A DNA stretch of 64,000 nucleotides from Streptomyces sp. NRRL F-2664. GTDB lineage: Bacteria > Actinomycetota > Actinomycetes > Streptomycetales > Streptomycetaceae. A model generated the notes under the pieces. The model did not search any database and was not told the DNA's origin. It saw only the letters and a program-made list of their open reading frames with translations. Shown one piece after another: positions 53,599 through 63,168 of the stretch; within the stretch, counting starts at the first letter, position 1; each line of letters opens with the position of its first letter. The translations under genes were made by a program, and so were the position numbers. The stretch is taken from assembly GCF_000719345.1 (NCBI RefSeq), contig NZ_JOFX01000017.1:1-64000 (forward strand), written 5' to 3'.

Positions 53599-55269
53599 AT
53601 GCGCACGAGAACCGCACGCCACGGAGCCGCCGCGGCCGCGCTCTTCCTCGCCCTCGGCCCGCCCACGGCGGCGGCCGCGCCCGTGCCGCGGGCACCGGCC
53701 GCGGCAGACCGGCCGGGCGGCGACCCCGCGAGCGCCGGCGCCGCACTCGTCGCCCGCCGGGCGGCCCTCGCAGCGGCCTCCCGCGGCGGCGCCGCCGGTC
53801 TCGACTTCCATACCTGCCCCGACGCCGAGGCACTGCCGTCGACCGTCCGGTGCGCCACCCTGAGCGTCCCCCTCGACTACGCCCGCCCCGACGGCCCGCA
53901 GATCTCCCTCACCGTCAGCCGGGCCGCCGCCACCGGCGCGCGCGGCGCAGCCCGCCAGGGGGCGCTCGTGCAGAACCCGGGCGGCCCCGGCGCCTCCGGG
54001 ATGCACTTCCCGCTCGTGGCCGAACTGCCCGGCTGGGAGCGGATCGCCGCCGCCTACGACCTCGTCGGCTACGCCCCGCGCGGTGTCGGCCGCTCCGCAC
54101 CGCTGTCCTGCCGGGACCCGGCGGACCGCGCACAGGGCCCCACCCGGGAGCCGGTCCGCCCGTCCCCCGCGTACAAGATGCGGCGCCTCGCGCAGGCCCG
54201 GGAGTACGCCCGCGGCTGTGCGCGCCGGGCGGGCGCGGCCCTTCCGTACTACAACACCGCGAACAACGCCCGTGACCTGCACGTGCTGCGCGCCGCGCTG
54301 GGCGAGGAGCGGCTGACCTTCCTGGGCGCCTCGTACGGCACCTACCTGGGAGCCGTCTACGCCACCCTCTACCCGCGCCACGTCCGCCGGATGGTCCTCG
54401 ACTCGGCGGTCGATCCCGATCCCCGCCGCATCTGGTACCGGGGCCAACTCGACCAGTCGCGCGGCTTCGAGGCCCGCTGGCACGACTTCCGCGAATGGGT
54501 GGCGCGGCACCACGCCGCCTACGGCCTCGGCACCACCCCGGCGGCGGTCCAGGCCGGCTACGAGCGGGTCCGCGACGCGGTGGCCCGCACCCCCGCGGGC
54601 GGGCGCGTCGGGACGGGGGAACTGCGGGCCGCCTACCTCCAGGCCGCGTACTACGACGACGTCTGGCCGGCCAGGGCCGCGGCCCTGGCCGCGTTCCTGC
54701 GCGGCGATCCCTCGGTGCTGGCCGCCCAGGCCGCCCCCGACCCGGCGGCGGCCGCGGGGGCCGAGAACGCGACGGCCGTCTACACGGCGGTGCTGTGCAA
54801 CGACGCCCCCTGGCCCGCGGACTGGCAGACCTGGGACCGCGACCACACCGAGCTGGCCCGGACGGCGCCGTTCGTGACGTGGGCCAATGCCTTCCTCAAC
54901 CTGCCGTGCGCCTCCTGGCCCGTACGGGACCGGCCGTCGCCGGTGGCGGTCGGGGCCCGGTCCGAACGGCTGCCCGGGACCCTCGTGGTCGCGGCGGAAC
55001 GGGACGGCGTCACCCCGTACCCGGGGGCGCTGGAGCTGCAGCGGCGGCTCGGCCCGGGGGTGTCGCTGGTGACGGAGAGCGGGGCCGGCTCCCACGGCGT
55101 GGTCGGCGGACGCAACGGCTGCGTGGACCGGCACGTGGAGCGGTATCTGCTGACGGGCGCCACCCCGGGGTGGCGCGCGCGGTGCGCGCCGCATCCGGAG
55201 CCCGCGCCGGTGTCGCTGGACGACCGGGCAGCGAGCGCCCCCAGGGCACTGCTGCGGCCTGTCGTCTGA
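53599..55269 (+). CDS. Secreted alpha/beta hydrolase, tripeptidyl aminopeptidase (Tap)-like
   Basis: The 556-residue protein has a signal peptide (MRTRTARHGAAAAALFLALGPPTAAAAP). The hydrolase domain shows LVQNPGGPGASGMHFPLV (oxyanion strand and HGGPG-like text), LSCRDPADRAQG, the nucleophile elbow LTFLGASYGTYLGAVYATLYP and the acid-His part GTLVVAAERDGVTPYPGALEL and GSHGVVGG. It has the C-terminal region of Tap-type peptidases, which release N-terminal tripeptides. It is separated from the MNIO pair by a hairpin and has its own start. Processing of an exported peptide is possible but speculative. Confidence 0.88.
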   Translation: MRTRTARHGAAAAALFLALGPPTAAAAPVPRAPAAADRPGGDPASAGAALVARRAALAAASRGGAAGLDFHTCPDAEALPSTVRCATLSVPLDYARPDGPQISLTVSRAAATGARGAARQGALVQNPGGPGASGMHFPLVAELPGWERIAAAYDLVGYAPRGVGRSAPLSCRDPADRAQGPTREPVRPSPAYKMRRLAQAREYARGCARRAGAALPYYNTANNARDLHVLRAALGEERLTFLGASYGTYLGAVYATLYPRHVRRMVLDSAVDPDPRRIWYRGQLDQSRGFEARWHDFREWVARHHAAYGLGTTPAAVQAGYERVRDAVARTPAGGRVGTGELRAAYLQAAYYDDVWPARAAALAAFLRGDPSVLAAQAAPDPAAAAGAENATAVYTAVLCNDAPWPADWQTWDRDHTELARTAPFVTWANAFLNLPCASWPVRDRPSPVAVGARSERLPGTLVVAAERDGVTPYPGALELQRRLGPGVSLVTESGAGSHGVVGGRNGCVDRHVERYLLTGATPGWRARCAPHPEPAPVSLDDRAASAPRALLRPVV

Positions 55270-55382
55270 ACTTCCGGGCGGGATCTCCGGCTGCGTCGTT
55301 TCGGGGGCTGTGCCTCCCGATCCACCGGAGGCACTCACCTGGCGGTGTGGTCGTCCTCCGGTCCTTCCCCCCAGGGGAGGTC

Positions 55383-56096
55383 TCAGGCGAGTCCGGCCAC
55401 CAGGTCGGCGACGGACTTGCGGCGTCCGGTGAAGAAGGGCACCTCTTCCCGGACGTGCATGCGGGCCTCGGAGGCGCGCAGGTGACGCATGAGGTCGACG
55501 ATGCGGTAGAGCTCGTCCGCCTCGAAGGCCAGCAGCCATTCGTAGTCGCCCAGCGAGAAGGAGGCGACGGTGTTGGCGCGCACGTCCGGGTAGCCGCGGG
55601 CCATCTTGCCGTGGTCGGCGAGCATGCGGCGGCGGTCCTCGTCGGGCAGCAGGTACCAGTCGTAGCTGCGGACGAAGGGGTAGACGCTGACGTAGTCGCG
55701 GGCGACCTCGTCGGCGAGGAAGGCCGGGATGTGCGACTTGTTGAACTCGGCCGGGCGGTGCAGGGCCATGTTCGACCACACCGGCTCCAGCGCGCGGCCC
55801 AGCCGGGTGCGGCGGAACAGGTTGTACGCGCTCTGCAGCTCGTCCGCGGTCTCGGCGTGCCACCAGATCATGACGTCGGCGTCGGCGCGCAGGCCGGAGA
55901 CGTCGTAGGTGCCGCGGACGGTGATGTCCTTGGCGGCCAGCTGGTCGAACAGCTCCTGGACCTCGTCGGCGAAACCGGCGCGGTCCTCCGGCAGGACGTC
56001 CTTCAGCTTGAAGACGGACCACAGGGTGTAGCGGATGACCTCGTTGAGGTCCTTCGCCTTCTTCCCCGCGTTGGGAATCTTCTCTGGTGCAGTCAT
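55383..56096 (-). CDS. hemQ: Coproheme decarboxylase HemQ (chlorite dismutase family)
   Basis: The 237-residue protein starts [22 protein letters not shown], with [91 protein letters not shown] is the characteristic HemQ core, including the Tyr of PFVRSYDWY. It decarboxylates coproheme to heme b in the coproporphyrin-dependent route used by actinobacteria. It starts four bases after the protoporphyrinogen/coproporphyrinogen oxidase stop, so the genes are an operon. It converges with the Tap-like gene over a 113-bp gap without a recognised feature. Confidence 0.96.
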   Translation of the reverse strand: MTAPEKIPNAGKKAKDLNEVIRYTLWSVFKLKDVLPEDRAGFADEVQELFDQLAAKDITVRGTYDVSGLRADADVMIWWHAETADELQSAYNLFRRTRLGRALEPVWSNMALHRPAEFNKSHIPAFLADEVARDYVSVYPFVRSYDWYLLPDEDRRRMLADHGKMARGYPDVRANTVASFSLGDYEWLLAFEADELYRIVDLMRHLRASEARMHVREEVPFFTGRRKSVADLVAGLA

Positions 56097-56100
56097 GTGC

Positions 56101-57606
56101 CTATTGTCCCGTGCGCTGATCAGTGGTCGGTGCCAGGGGTGCCGTACGCCTGCCGAGCGCGGTGATCACCGTGTCCGCGGCCCGACCGGCGCTCGCGATG
56201 CAGGCCGGGATGCCCACTCCGTCGTAGAGCGCGCCGCACACCGCGAGGCCCGGCAGGGCCTCGACGGCGCCGCGGATCCGGGCGACCCGGTCGAGGTGGC
56301 CGACCGGGTACTGGGGCAGACCGCCGTCCCAGCGGGTGACGGTGGAGGCGACCGGCCGGGCCGTCAGGCCCACGGCCTCGCCGAGGTCGGCGAGGGACAC
56401 CTCGACGAGTTCGCGGTCCTCGCGCTCCAGATCGCGCTCGTCGCCGTAGCGGCCCACGGAGGTCCGCAGCAGGAAGAGGTCGGGATCGGTGCCGGCCCAG
56501 GCCCACTTGTTGCTGGAGAAGGTGGAGGCCTTGATGGTGCGGCCGTCGACGGGCGGTACGAGGAAACCGCTGGCGCCGCCGCCGGCGACGGCCTCGGGCA
56601 GCTCGCTGCGGCGGAAGGCCAGGGTGACCAGCGCCATGGAGGCGTATTCGACCCGGTGGAGTTCGGCCGCTGCGGCCGGTGCGAGGGTGTCCAGCAGCCG
56701 GCCGGCAGGCCCGGCCGGGACGGCCAGGACGACGCCGTCCGCGTCGAGGGTCTCCTCGGCGGCGACGACGCGCCAGCCGTCAGCCGTACGGAGGACCTCG
56801 CGGACGGGGGCGCCGGTGACGATGCGCGCGCCGGCGGCGCGGCAGGCGTCGGCCACGGCGAGCGGGAGGCGGCCGATGCCTCCGTCGATGCCGGCGAAGA
56901 CCGGACCGGCCTGCTCGGGCCGGGCCTGGGCCCGGCGCTGGATCTCGCGGACGCCGTCGCCGAGCAGCGCGTGGGTGCGGGCGGCCTCGTAGAGCTGGGG
57001 CACGGCGGCGCGCATGGAGATGCGGTAGGCGTCGCCCGCGTACACCCCGCCGAGCAGCGGCTCCACGAGCCGGTCGACCACCTCGCGGCCGAGGCGGGCG
57101 GCCACGTACGCTCCGACCGCGACGTCCTCGCCGATCTCGGTGGGCGCCAGCGTCGGCTCGGCCTGGATGCGGGCCAGTCCCTCGGCGGAGAGCACCCCGG
57201 AGGCGGCGAGCGGTCCGAGGTCGCCGGGGACGCCCATGACGTGGCCGCGCGGCATCGGCCTCAGCGCACCCCGGGTCCACAGGTGGGCGGTGGCGGTGGC
57301 GGGCGGCTGGACGGCGTCGGCCAGGCCCACGGCCTCGGCGAGCGCGACGGCCTCGGGGCGGCGGGCGAGCATGGACTCCGCGCCGAGGTCGACGCGGGCG
57401 CCGGCCAGCTCGCCGGAGTACAGCTTGCCGCCGAGCCTCGGCCCGGCCTCCAGCAGCGTGACGCGGGCGCCCTCGGCGAGGAGGCGGTGGGTCGCCGCCA
57501 GGCCCGCGATGCCGCCGCCGACGACGACCACGTGGCCCGGGGCGCCACCGGGCCGGGTGGGGGCCGCCGGCCGGTCCGTACGCATGTCCGCTTCGTGCAT
57601 GGACAC
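56101..57606 (-). CDS. hemG: Coproporphyrinogen III/protoporphyrinogen oxidase (CgoX/HemY type)
   Basis: The 501-residue flavoprotein starts with [39 protein letters not shown], the FAD dinucleotide motif. It has [28 protein letters not shown] and [25 protein letters not shown], and ends [18 protein letters not shown]. It oxidises coproporphyrinogen III (or protoporphyrinogen IX) with oxygen before metal insertion. HemQ follows immediately, matching the coproporphyrin-dependent pathway. The GTG at 57606 is the farthest start, and an ATG at 57600 is equally plausible. Both give the same domain. Confidence 0.95.
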   Translation of the reverse strand: MSMHEADMRTDRPAAPTRPGGAPGHVVVVGGGIAGLAATHRLLAEGARVTLLEAGPRLGGKLYSGELAGARVDLGAESMLARRPEAVALAEAVGLADAVQPPATATAHLWTRGALRPMPRGHVMGVPGDLGPLAASGVLSAEGLARIQAEPTLAPTEIGEDVAVGAYVAARLGREVVDRLVEPLLGGVYAGDAYRISMRAAVPQLYEAARTHALLGDGVREIQRRAQARPEQAGPVFAGIDGGIGRLPLAVADACRAAGARIVTGAPVREVLRTADGWRVVAAEETLDADGVVLAVPAGPAGRLLDTLAPAAAAELHRVEYASMALVTLAFRRSELPEAVAGGGASGFLVPPVDGRTIKASTFSSNKWAWAGTDPDLFLLRTSVGRYGDERDLEREDRELVEVSLADLGEAVGLTARPVASTVTRWDGGLPQYPVGHLDRVARIRGAVEALPGLAVCGALYDGVGIPACIASAGRAADTVITALGRRTAPLAPTTDQRTGQ

Positions 57607-57739
57607 ATCGTCTCAGACCGATCACCGAGGCCGGACCGTGACCGCATCGGGACCGGCTCGGAACCGCACGTGCGAAACCCGCGACGGGACCCTGGACGTC
57701 GAAACGGCAACACACAGCCGATCATCGGGGGTTCACACC

Positions 57740-58759
57740 ATGCGTGCTCATGCGGCGGCGGCCCTGGCGGCCCTCTCCCTGGCCGGGGCTCTGACGCTCA
57801 CCGGCTGCGGCGCGAGCGACCAGGGATCCGGCAGCGACAAGGCGGCGGTCGCACCGCCTGCGGCGGCGGACGGGAAGGCCGAGGCGGGGGCGGCGGGCGC
57901 CGCGGCGGCCCCGGCCCCGGCGGGGTCGGCGGGGTCGCCCTCCGGCCGGACCGACACGGCGCCGGTCGCGGTCCGCCCGAACGTCATCCGGACGGCGACC
58001 CTCGGCATCGAGACGGCGGACGTCCCGAAGACGCTCGCCGCGGCGCGCACCGCGGCCGACGGCGCGGGCGGCCATGTCGGCAACGAGTCGACCAAGCGCG
58101 GCGAGAACGGCCGGATGACCTCGACGGTGACCCTGCGGGTGCCCGGCGAGCGCTACGACGCCGTGCTCGGCTCCCTGGAGGGCAGCGGGAAGCTGCTGCA
58201 CCGCAAGGTCGACGCGCAGGACGTCACCGAGAAGGTCGCCGACATCGGCAGCCGCGTCTCCTCGCAGCAGGCCAGTGTGGCGCGGGTGCGGGAGATGATG
58301 GGCAAGGCCACCGCGCTGAGCGAAGTGGTGATGCTGGAGGGCGAACTGAGCCGGCGCCAGTCGGACCTGGAGTCGCTGCTGGCGCAGCAGACGGCGCTGA
58401 AGGACCGGACCTCCATGGGCACGATCACGCTGGAGGTGTCGGAACCGGCGTCGCCGGCGGCGGAGGGGAAGGAGAAGGAACCCACCTTCCTCGGCGCGCT
58501 GGGCGCAGGCTGGGAGGTGTTCACGAAGGCGTTGCGCTACCTGCTGGTGGCGTTGGGGGCGCTGCTGCCGTTCCTGGTGACGGCCGCGGTACTGGTGCTG
58601 CTGGGCCGGGCGTACCGGCGGTGGCGGCCGACGCGGCCCCGGACGGGCCCGACCGGGGAGCCGCTGCCGGTCCCCCCGGCCCGCACGCCGGCAACGGCTC
58701 CGGCTCCGTCCTCGCCCTCCGCCGCGGCTGCGGACGCCGGGTCCGGCGTGCAGGACTGA
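57740..58759 (+). CDS. DUF4349 lipoprotein with C-terminal membrane helix
   Basis: The 339-residue protein has a lipobox LTGC after MRAHAAAALAALSLAGALT, then an Ala/Pro/Gly linker to about residue 70. The DUF4349 domain follows: ATLGIETADVPKTLAAARTAADGAGGHVGNESTKRG and VTLRVPGERYDAVLGSLEGSGKLLHRKVDAQDVTEKVADIGSRVSSQQASVARV, with a predicted coiled coil to about residue 240. A transmembrane helix (YLLVALGALLPFLVTAAVLVLLG) and basic tail end the protein. Envelope anchoring at both ends is expected. It is divergent from the heme operon, and the flavoprotein gene follows 59 bp later on the same strand. Confidence 0.9.
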   Translation: MRAHAAAALAALSLAGALTLTGCGASDQGSGSDKAAVAPPAAADGKAEAGAAGAAAAPAPAGSAGSPSGRTDTAPVAVRPNVIRTATLGIETADVPKTLAAARTAADGAGGHVGNESTKRGENGRMTSTVTLRVPGERYDAVLGSLEGSGKLLHRKVDAQDVTEKVADIGSRVSSQQASVARVREMMGKATALSEVVMLEGELSRRQSDLESLLAQQTALKDRTSMGTITLEVSEPASPAAEGKEKEPTFLGALGAGWEVFTKALRYLLVALGALLPFLVTAAVLVLLGRAYRRWRPTRPRTGPTGEPLPVPPARTPATAPAPSSPSAAAADAGSGVQD

Positions 58760-58818
58760 ACGCGCGTTCGCCCGTAGCGTGTTCCCCAGTCGACAGTGGT
58801 GAAGGGGCGGTGCGGGCG

Positions 58819-60201
58819 ATGGCGACGGAACGACTGGTGGTGGTCGGGGGCGACGCGGCGGGGATGTCCGCCGCCTCGCAGGCCCGCAGGCTGAAGGGGC
58901 CGCGGGAGCTGGAGATCGTCGCCTTCGAACGCGGCCGGTTCACCTCGTACTCGGCCTGCGGCATCCCGTACTGGGTCGGGGGGCTGGTCCCCCGGGCCGA
59001 GGACCTGGTCGCGCGCACGCCCGAGGAGCACCGCGCCCGGGGCATCGACCTGCGCACCCGCACGGAGGTCGTCGAACTCGATCTGCCCGGGTCCCGGGTC
59101 CGCGCCCGGGATCTGGACAGCGGGTCCGAGTCGTGGACGCACTACGACAAGCTCGTCCTGGCCACCGGTGCCCGGCCGGTCCGTCCTCGGCTGCCGGGCA
59201 TCGGCGCGCACGGGGTGCACGGCATCCAGACCCTGGACGACGGTCGGCGGCTGATGGACACGCTGGAGCGCACGCCCGGCCGGCGGGCGGTCGTCGTCGG
59301 AGCGGGTTACATCGGCGTGGAGATGGCCGAGGCCCTGGTCCTGAGGGGCTACGAGGTGACCGTCCTGCACCGGGGCGAACAGCCGATGGCCACGCTGGAC
59401 CCCGACATGGGCGGCCTGGTGCACACCGCGATGAACCGCATGGGGATCCGCACGGTCGCGGGCGCGGAGGTGACCGGGGTGCTCGCCGACGACGAGGGCC
59501 GGGCCCGCGCGGTGGCCACGGCGGCCGGCGAGGAGTACCCGGCGGACGTGGTCGTGCTCGGCATCGGCGTGGAGCCGCGCACCGCACTCGCCCGCGCGGC
59601 CGGTCTGCCGCTGGGGCCTTCGGGCGGCATCCTCACCGATCTCTCGATGCGGGTCCGGGGCCGTGCCGACGTCTGGGCGGGCGGGGACTGCGTGGAGGTG
59701 CTCGACCTGGTCGCGGGACGCACCCGGCACGTCCCGCTGGGCACCCACGCCAACAAGCACGGCCAGGTCATCGGCTCGGGAGTCGGCGGCGGCTACGCGA
59801 CCTTCCCCGGGGTCGTCGGTACGGCCGTCAGCAAGGTCTGCGACCTGGAGATCGCCCGTACGGGGCTGCGCGAGCGGGACGCCCTGGAGGCGGGCCTGCG
59901 CTTCGTGACGGCCACCATCACCTCCACCAACACGGCGGGCTACTACCCCGGCGCGGCGGAGATGACGGTGAAGATGCTGGCGGAGCGGCGTACGGGCCGC
60001 CTGCTCGGTGTACAGATCGTCGGCGGTGCCGGATCCGCGAAGCGGGTGGACGTCGCGGCGGTGGCCCTGACGGCGGGCATGACGGTGGAGCAGATCGTGG
60101 CGCTCGACCTCGGCTACGCCCCGCCGTTCTCCCCGGTGTGGGACCCGGTCCTGGTCGCGGCCCGCAAGGCGGTCTCCGCGGTCCGCGCGGCGGGCGTCTG
60201 A
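58819..60201 (+). CDS. FAD-dependent pyridine nucleotide-disulfide oxidoreductase (CoA-disulfide reductase-like)
   Basis: The 460-residue protein has the N-terminal FAD motif LVVVGGDAAGMSAASQARRL. A single redox Cys stands in FTSYSACGIPYWVGGL, the CoA-disulfide reductase/NADH oxidase position. The NAD motif is RRAVVVGAGYIGVEMAEALVLRGYEVTVL. A dimerisation domain includes FVTATITSTNTAGYYPGAAEMTVKMLAERRTGRLLGVQIVGGAGSAKRVDVAAVAL. Relatives reduce CoA disulfide, bacillithiol-type disulfides or oxygen. Actinobacteria use mycothiol, so the physiological substrate is not assured. The ATG at 58819 follows GAAGGGG. Confidence 0.9.
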   Translation: MATERLVVVGGDAAGMSAASQARRLKGPRELEIVAFERGRFTSYSACGIPYWVGGLVPRAEDLVARTPEEHRARGIDLRTRTEVVELDLPGSRVRARDLDSGSESWTHYDKLVLATGARPVRPRLPGIGAHGVHGIQTLDDGRRLMDTLERTPGRRAVVVGAGYIGVEMAEALVLRGYEVTVLHRGEQPMATLDPDMGGLVHTAMNRMGIRTVAGAEVTGVLADDEGRARAVATAAGEEYPADVVVLGIGVEPRTALARAAGLPLGPSGGILTDLSMRVRGRADVWAGGDCVEVLDLVAGRTRHVPLGTHANKHGQVIGSGVGGGYATFPGVVGTAVSKVCDLEIARTGLRERDALEAGLRFVTATITSTNTAGYYPGAAEMTVKMLAERRTGRLLGVQIVGGAGSAKRVDVAAVALTAGMTVEQIVALDLGYAPPFSPVWDPVLVAARKAVSAVRAAGV

Positions 60202-60244
60202 CCGTCCTGCGCACGGCGCCGCACGGCCGCCGGACGGAAGCGGC

Positions 60245-60281
60245 GCCGGCCCGCGTCCCGTCGTACGGGGCGCGGGCCGGC
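60245..60281. terminator. Long GC hairpin between converging genes
   Basis: A 17-bp stem (left arm GCCGGCCCGCGTCCCGT, one T-G wobble) around a CGT loop lies between the flavoprotein gene and the end of hemE. It is a candidate bidirectional terminator without a T-run. Confidence 0.7.
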
Positions 60282-60304
60282 GTTCCGGTCGTGCGGGAGG
60301 GGCC

Positions 60305-61369
60305 TCAGCGGGCCGTCCTGGTGTGGACGTAGTCCACGAGCCGGGTCAGGGCGTCCGGGTCGGTCGTCGGGAGAACGCCGTGGCCGAGGTTGAAGACGTG
60401 GCCCTCCAGGCCGGCGGCGGCCGCGAGGACCTCGTCCGTCCTGGCCCGGACCGCCTCCGTGGTGGAGAAGAGCACGGCCGGGTCCAGGTTGCCCTGGAGG
60501 GCCTTGCCCGGACCGACCCGGCGGGCGGCCTCGTCGAGCGCGACCCGGTAGTCGACGCCCACGACGTCCGCTCCGGCCTCGCCCATCAGGCCGAGGAGCT
60601 CGCCCGTGCCGACGCCGAAGTGGATGCGGGGGACCCCGTAGGAGGCGACGGACTGCAGGACCTTCGCCGAGGCGGGCATGACCGAGCGGCGGTAGTCCGC
60701 CGGGGCGAGGGCGCCGACCCAGGAGTCGAAGAGCTGCACCGCGGAGGCGCCGGCCTCGATCTGGACCTTGAGGAAGGCCGAGGTGATCTCCGCGAGGCGG
60801 TCCAGCAGGTCGGCCCAGAGCTGCGGGTCCCCGTACATGAGGGCCTTGGTGTGCTCGTGGTTCTTCGAGGGGCCGCCCTCGACGAGGTAGCTCGCGAGGG
60901 TGAAAGGCGCGCCCGCGAAACCGATCAACGGCGTGGAGCCCAGTTCACCCGTGAGCATGCCGATCGCCTCGGTGACGTAGTGGACGTCCTCCGGGGTGAG
61001 GTCGCGCAACTGTGCGAGGTCCTCGCGGCGGCGGATCGGCTGGGCGACGACCGGGCCGACGCCCGGCTTGATGTCCAGGTCGACGCCGATGGCCTTGAGC
61101 GGGACCACGATGTCGGAGAAGAAGATCGCCGCGTCGACGTTGTGGCGCCGCACCGGCTGCATGGTGATCTCGGTGACCAGGTCGGGCCGCATGCAGGACT
61201 CCAGCATCGCGGTGCCCTCGCGGACCTTGCGGTACTCGGGGAGGGAGCGCCCGGCCTGCCGCATGAACCACACCGGCGTGTGCGGTACCGGCTCCCGTCG
61301 GCACGCCTTGAGGAAGGCGGAATCGTACGTCTGGCTCGGCTGGCCCTTGGGGCTGTCGTTGGCGCTCAC
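60305..61369 (-). CDS. hemE: Uroporphyrinogen decarboxylase
   Basis: The 354-residue enzyme starts with [21 protein letters not shown] (UroD signature I). It has [54 protein letters not shown] (signature II), [18 protein letters not shown] and [26 protein letters not shown]. It decarboxylates uroporphyrinogen III to coproporphyrinogen III, the step before the oxidase encoded nearby. The GTG at 61369 is the start. It is divergent from the DUF3000 gene with 91 bp between starts. Confidence 0.97.
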   Translation of the reverse strand: MSANDSPKGQPSQTYDSAFLKACRREPVPHTPVWFMRQAGRSLPEYRKVREGTAMLESCMRPDLVTEITMQPVRRHNVDAAIFFSDIVVPLKAIGVDLDIKPGVGPVVAQPIRRREDLAQLRDLTPEDVHYVTEAIGMLTGELGSTPLIGFAGAPFTLASYLVEGGPSKNHEHTKALMYGDPQLWADLLDRLAEITSAFLKVQIEAGASAVQLFDSWVGALAPADYRRSVMPASAKVLQSVASYGVPRIHFGVGTGELLGLMGEAGADVVGVDYRVALDEAARRVGPGKALQGNLDPAVLFSTTEAVRARTDEVLAAAAGLEGHVFNLGHGVLPTTDPDALTRLVDYVHTRTAR

Positions 61370-61460
61370 GACCCAAATCTTCGCACGTATGAAGAAGTGC
61401 CCGCCTCGGCGCGGGTGTCCCTGCGCCGTACGGGCTCACATACCGCCTAGTCTTCCCCGC

Positions 61461-62117
61461 ATGGCTGCGGCTCAGGGACGATTTTCAGATGGCGCCGACG
61501 GTACGGACAGCGCGAAGGAGGGCTCCGTCCCACTCCCGTTCCGCCGGGCGGTCGAAGGTTTGAAGAGGGCCCGGCTGCGTCCGGGGGTCGAGATCGAGCC
61601 GACGAAGCCGCCCCAGCGGCTGGCGCCGTACGCCTACGCGCTGGAGGCCGCGGTGGTGGACGGGGAGGACGACCTGGCCGACGGCCGGCTCATCCTGCTC
61701 CACGACCCGGCCGGGCACGACGCCTGGCACGGCACCTTCCGGCTGGTGACGCTCGTGCGGGCCGAGCTGGAGCCGGAGATGGCCGCCGACCCGCTGCTGC
61801 CGGAGGTGTGCTGGTCCTGGCTGACCGGGGCACTGGAGGCGCGCGGGCTGGCGTACGGGGAGGCGAGCGGGACGGTGACCATGGCCGGCTCGCACTACTT
61901 CGGCGGGCTCGCGGAGCGGCGGCCCGCCACGCAGATCGAGATCAGGGCCTCCTGGACGCCGCGCGAGGGCGTGGGCGGGGTCCCGGACACCCCGGCGCAC
62001 CTGTCGGCGTGGTGCGAGCTGATCTGCCAGATCGCCGGGTTGCCGCCGGTGGGGCCGACGGACACGGCGACGGGCGTGGTCTCCCTGCCACAGCGCCGCG
62101 GTCCGCACCACCCGTAG
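61461..62117 (+). CDS. DUF3000 domain protein
   Basis: The 218-residue protein belongs to the actinobacteria-specific DUF3000 family. PFRRAVEGLKRARLRPGVEIEPTKPPQRLAPYAYALEA and GRLILLHDPAGHDAWHGTFRLVTLVRAELEPEMAADPLLPEVCWSWL are conserved blocks, with AHLSAWCELICQIAGLPPVGP near the end. It is soluble, and no function has been shown. Its location next to hemE is conserved in streptomycetes as far as I recall. The ATG at 61461 is the first in the domain frame. Confidence 0.9.
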   Translation: MAAAQGRFSDGADGTDSAKEGSVPLPFRRAVEGLKRARLRPGVEIEPTKPPQRLAPYAYALEAAVVDGEDDLADGRLILLHDPAGHDAWHGTFRLVTLVRAELEPEMAADPLLPEVCWSWLTGALEARGLAYGEASGTVTMAGSHYFGGLAERRPATQIEIRASWTPREGVGGVPDTPAHLSAWCELICQIAGLPPVGPTDTATGVVSLPQRRGPHHP

Positions 62118-62205
62118 GTGCGGGGCCGTACGGCGGCGCCGCGGGGGGAACGGCCGGTCGAAGTCCGCGCGCGCGTGTCGCAACCGTGCCTGGATTGCGG
62201 GCTTC

Positions 62206-62269
62206 TGATCACCCGATGATCGATCGTGCGTCCGAATTGCCCGAATTGTTACTCACCAAATCGTGATCA
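62206..62269. promoter_or_regulatory. AT-rich regulatory region upstream of the response regulator gene
   Basis: Within a 264-bp gap (62118-62381) an AT-rich patch contains TGATCAC (62206-62212) and its inverse GTGATCA (62263-62269). Between them are two direct CCGAATTG copies at 62232-62239 and 62241-62248, one base apart. Such repeats near a regulator gene suggest protein binding sites. A promoter with clear -35/-10 boxes could not be fixed. The rest of the gap is GC-rich and shows nothing recognisable. Confidence 0.45.
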
Positions 62270-62381
62270 TTCCCTAAAGCCGGGCGGGTGACGTGCCGAA
62301 GGAGTCAGTGACCATCCGCACGGTTCGCACCGGCTTCCTTCCCCTGAGCCGGCCGTCCCGCCACTCCCCCAGGAGGCCTAG

Positions 62382-63044
62382 GTGTCCGTTCTTCTCGAGC
62401 AGCCCGCAAGCCTGGTCGCCTACCGCCCGAACAAGCCGACCGCCATGGTCGTCGTGGCCGACCCGCGCGTCCGCTCCACCGTGACCCGCCATCTGTGGGC
62501 CCTCGGCGTGCGCGACGTGATCGAGGCGTCGTCCATCGCGGAGGCCCGCCCCCGCGTCGGCAGCCCGCGCGACATCTGCGTGGCCGACGTGCACCTGCCC
62601 GACGGTAGCGGGCTCACCCTCCTCTCCGAGACCCGTGCCGCGGGCTGGCCCAACGGCCTGGCCCTGTCCGCCGCCGACGACATCGGCGCCGTGCGCAACG
62701 CCCTCGCGGGCGGGGTGAAGGGCTACGTCGTCACCGGTACGCGGACCAACATCGGGCTCCCCACCCGCCCCGGCGCCGCCCCCATCGGCGCCGCAGCCGC
62801 CCGTATGCACCGCCGCCCCCCGGGTGCCCCGAGCCACCCGGGCGGCTACCGCGAGCTCTCCGGCCGCGAGGTCGAGGTCCTGCGCCTCGTCGCGGAGGGC
62901 CAGTCCAACAAGGCCATCGGCGTCTCGATGGGCCTGTCCGCCCTGACCGTCAAGTCCCACCTGGCCCGCATCGCCCGCAAGCTGGGCACCGGTGACCGCG
63001 CCGGCATGGTGGCCGTGGCACTGCGCACCGGGATCATCCACTGA
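62382..63044 (+). CDS. Orphan response regulator, LuxR/FixJ-type DNA-binding
   Basis: The 220-residue protein has an N-terminal receiver-like domain. MVVVADPRVRSTVTRHLWALG keeps only one acidic residue of the usual pair. The phosphoacceptor Asp sits in CVADVHLPDGSGLTLL, Ser in LALSAADD and Lys in GVKGYVV. A Pro/Gly linker leads to an HTH_LuxR domain (ELSGREVEVLRLVAEGQSNKAIGVSMGLSALTVKSHLARIARKLGTGDRAGMVAVALRTG). No sensor kinase is adjacent. The GTG at 62382 follows AGGAGG with five-base spacing. The RNase D gene lies downstream on the same strand. Targets are unknown. Confidence 0.9.
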   Translation: MSVLLEQPASLVAYRPNKPTAMVVVADPRVRSTVTRHLWALGVRDVIEASSIAEARPRVGSPRDICVADVHLPDGSGLTLLSETRAAGWPNGLALSAADDIGAVRNALAGGVKGYVVTGTRTNIGLPTRPGAAPIGAAAARMHRRPPGAPSHPGGYRELSGREVEVLRLVAEGQSNKAIGVSMGLSALTVKSHLARIARKLGTGDRAGMVAVALRTGIIH

Positions 63045-63168
63045 ACGCGGGCCGCGACCCCCGGATAGACATCCGGGAGACCCCCGGAAAACTTCCCGCG
63101 TATTGACCGCGCCCGTCGACGGAACGTTCCGGCGACGGGCGCCTCGTATCCACGGATACCCTTGAGCG

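Noticed and set aside
62293..62484. Small gene overlapping the response regulator start
   Set aside because: It is out of frame with a well-supported gene with AGGAGG, and has no motif.
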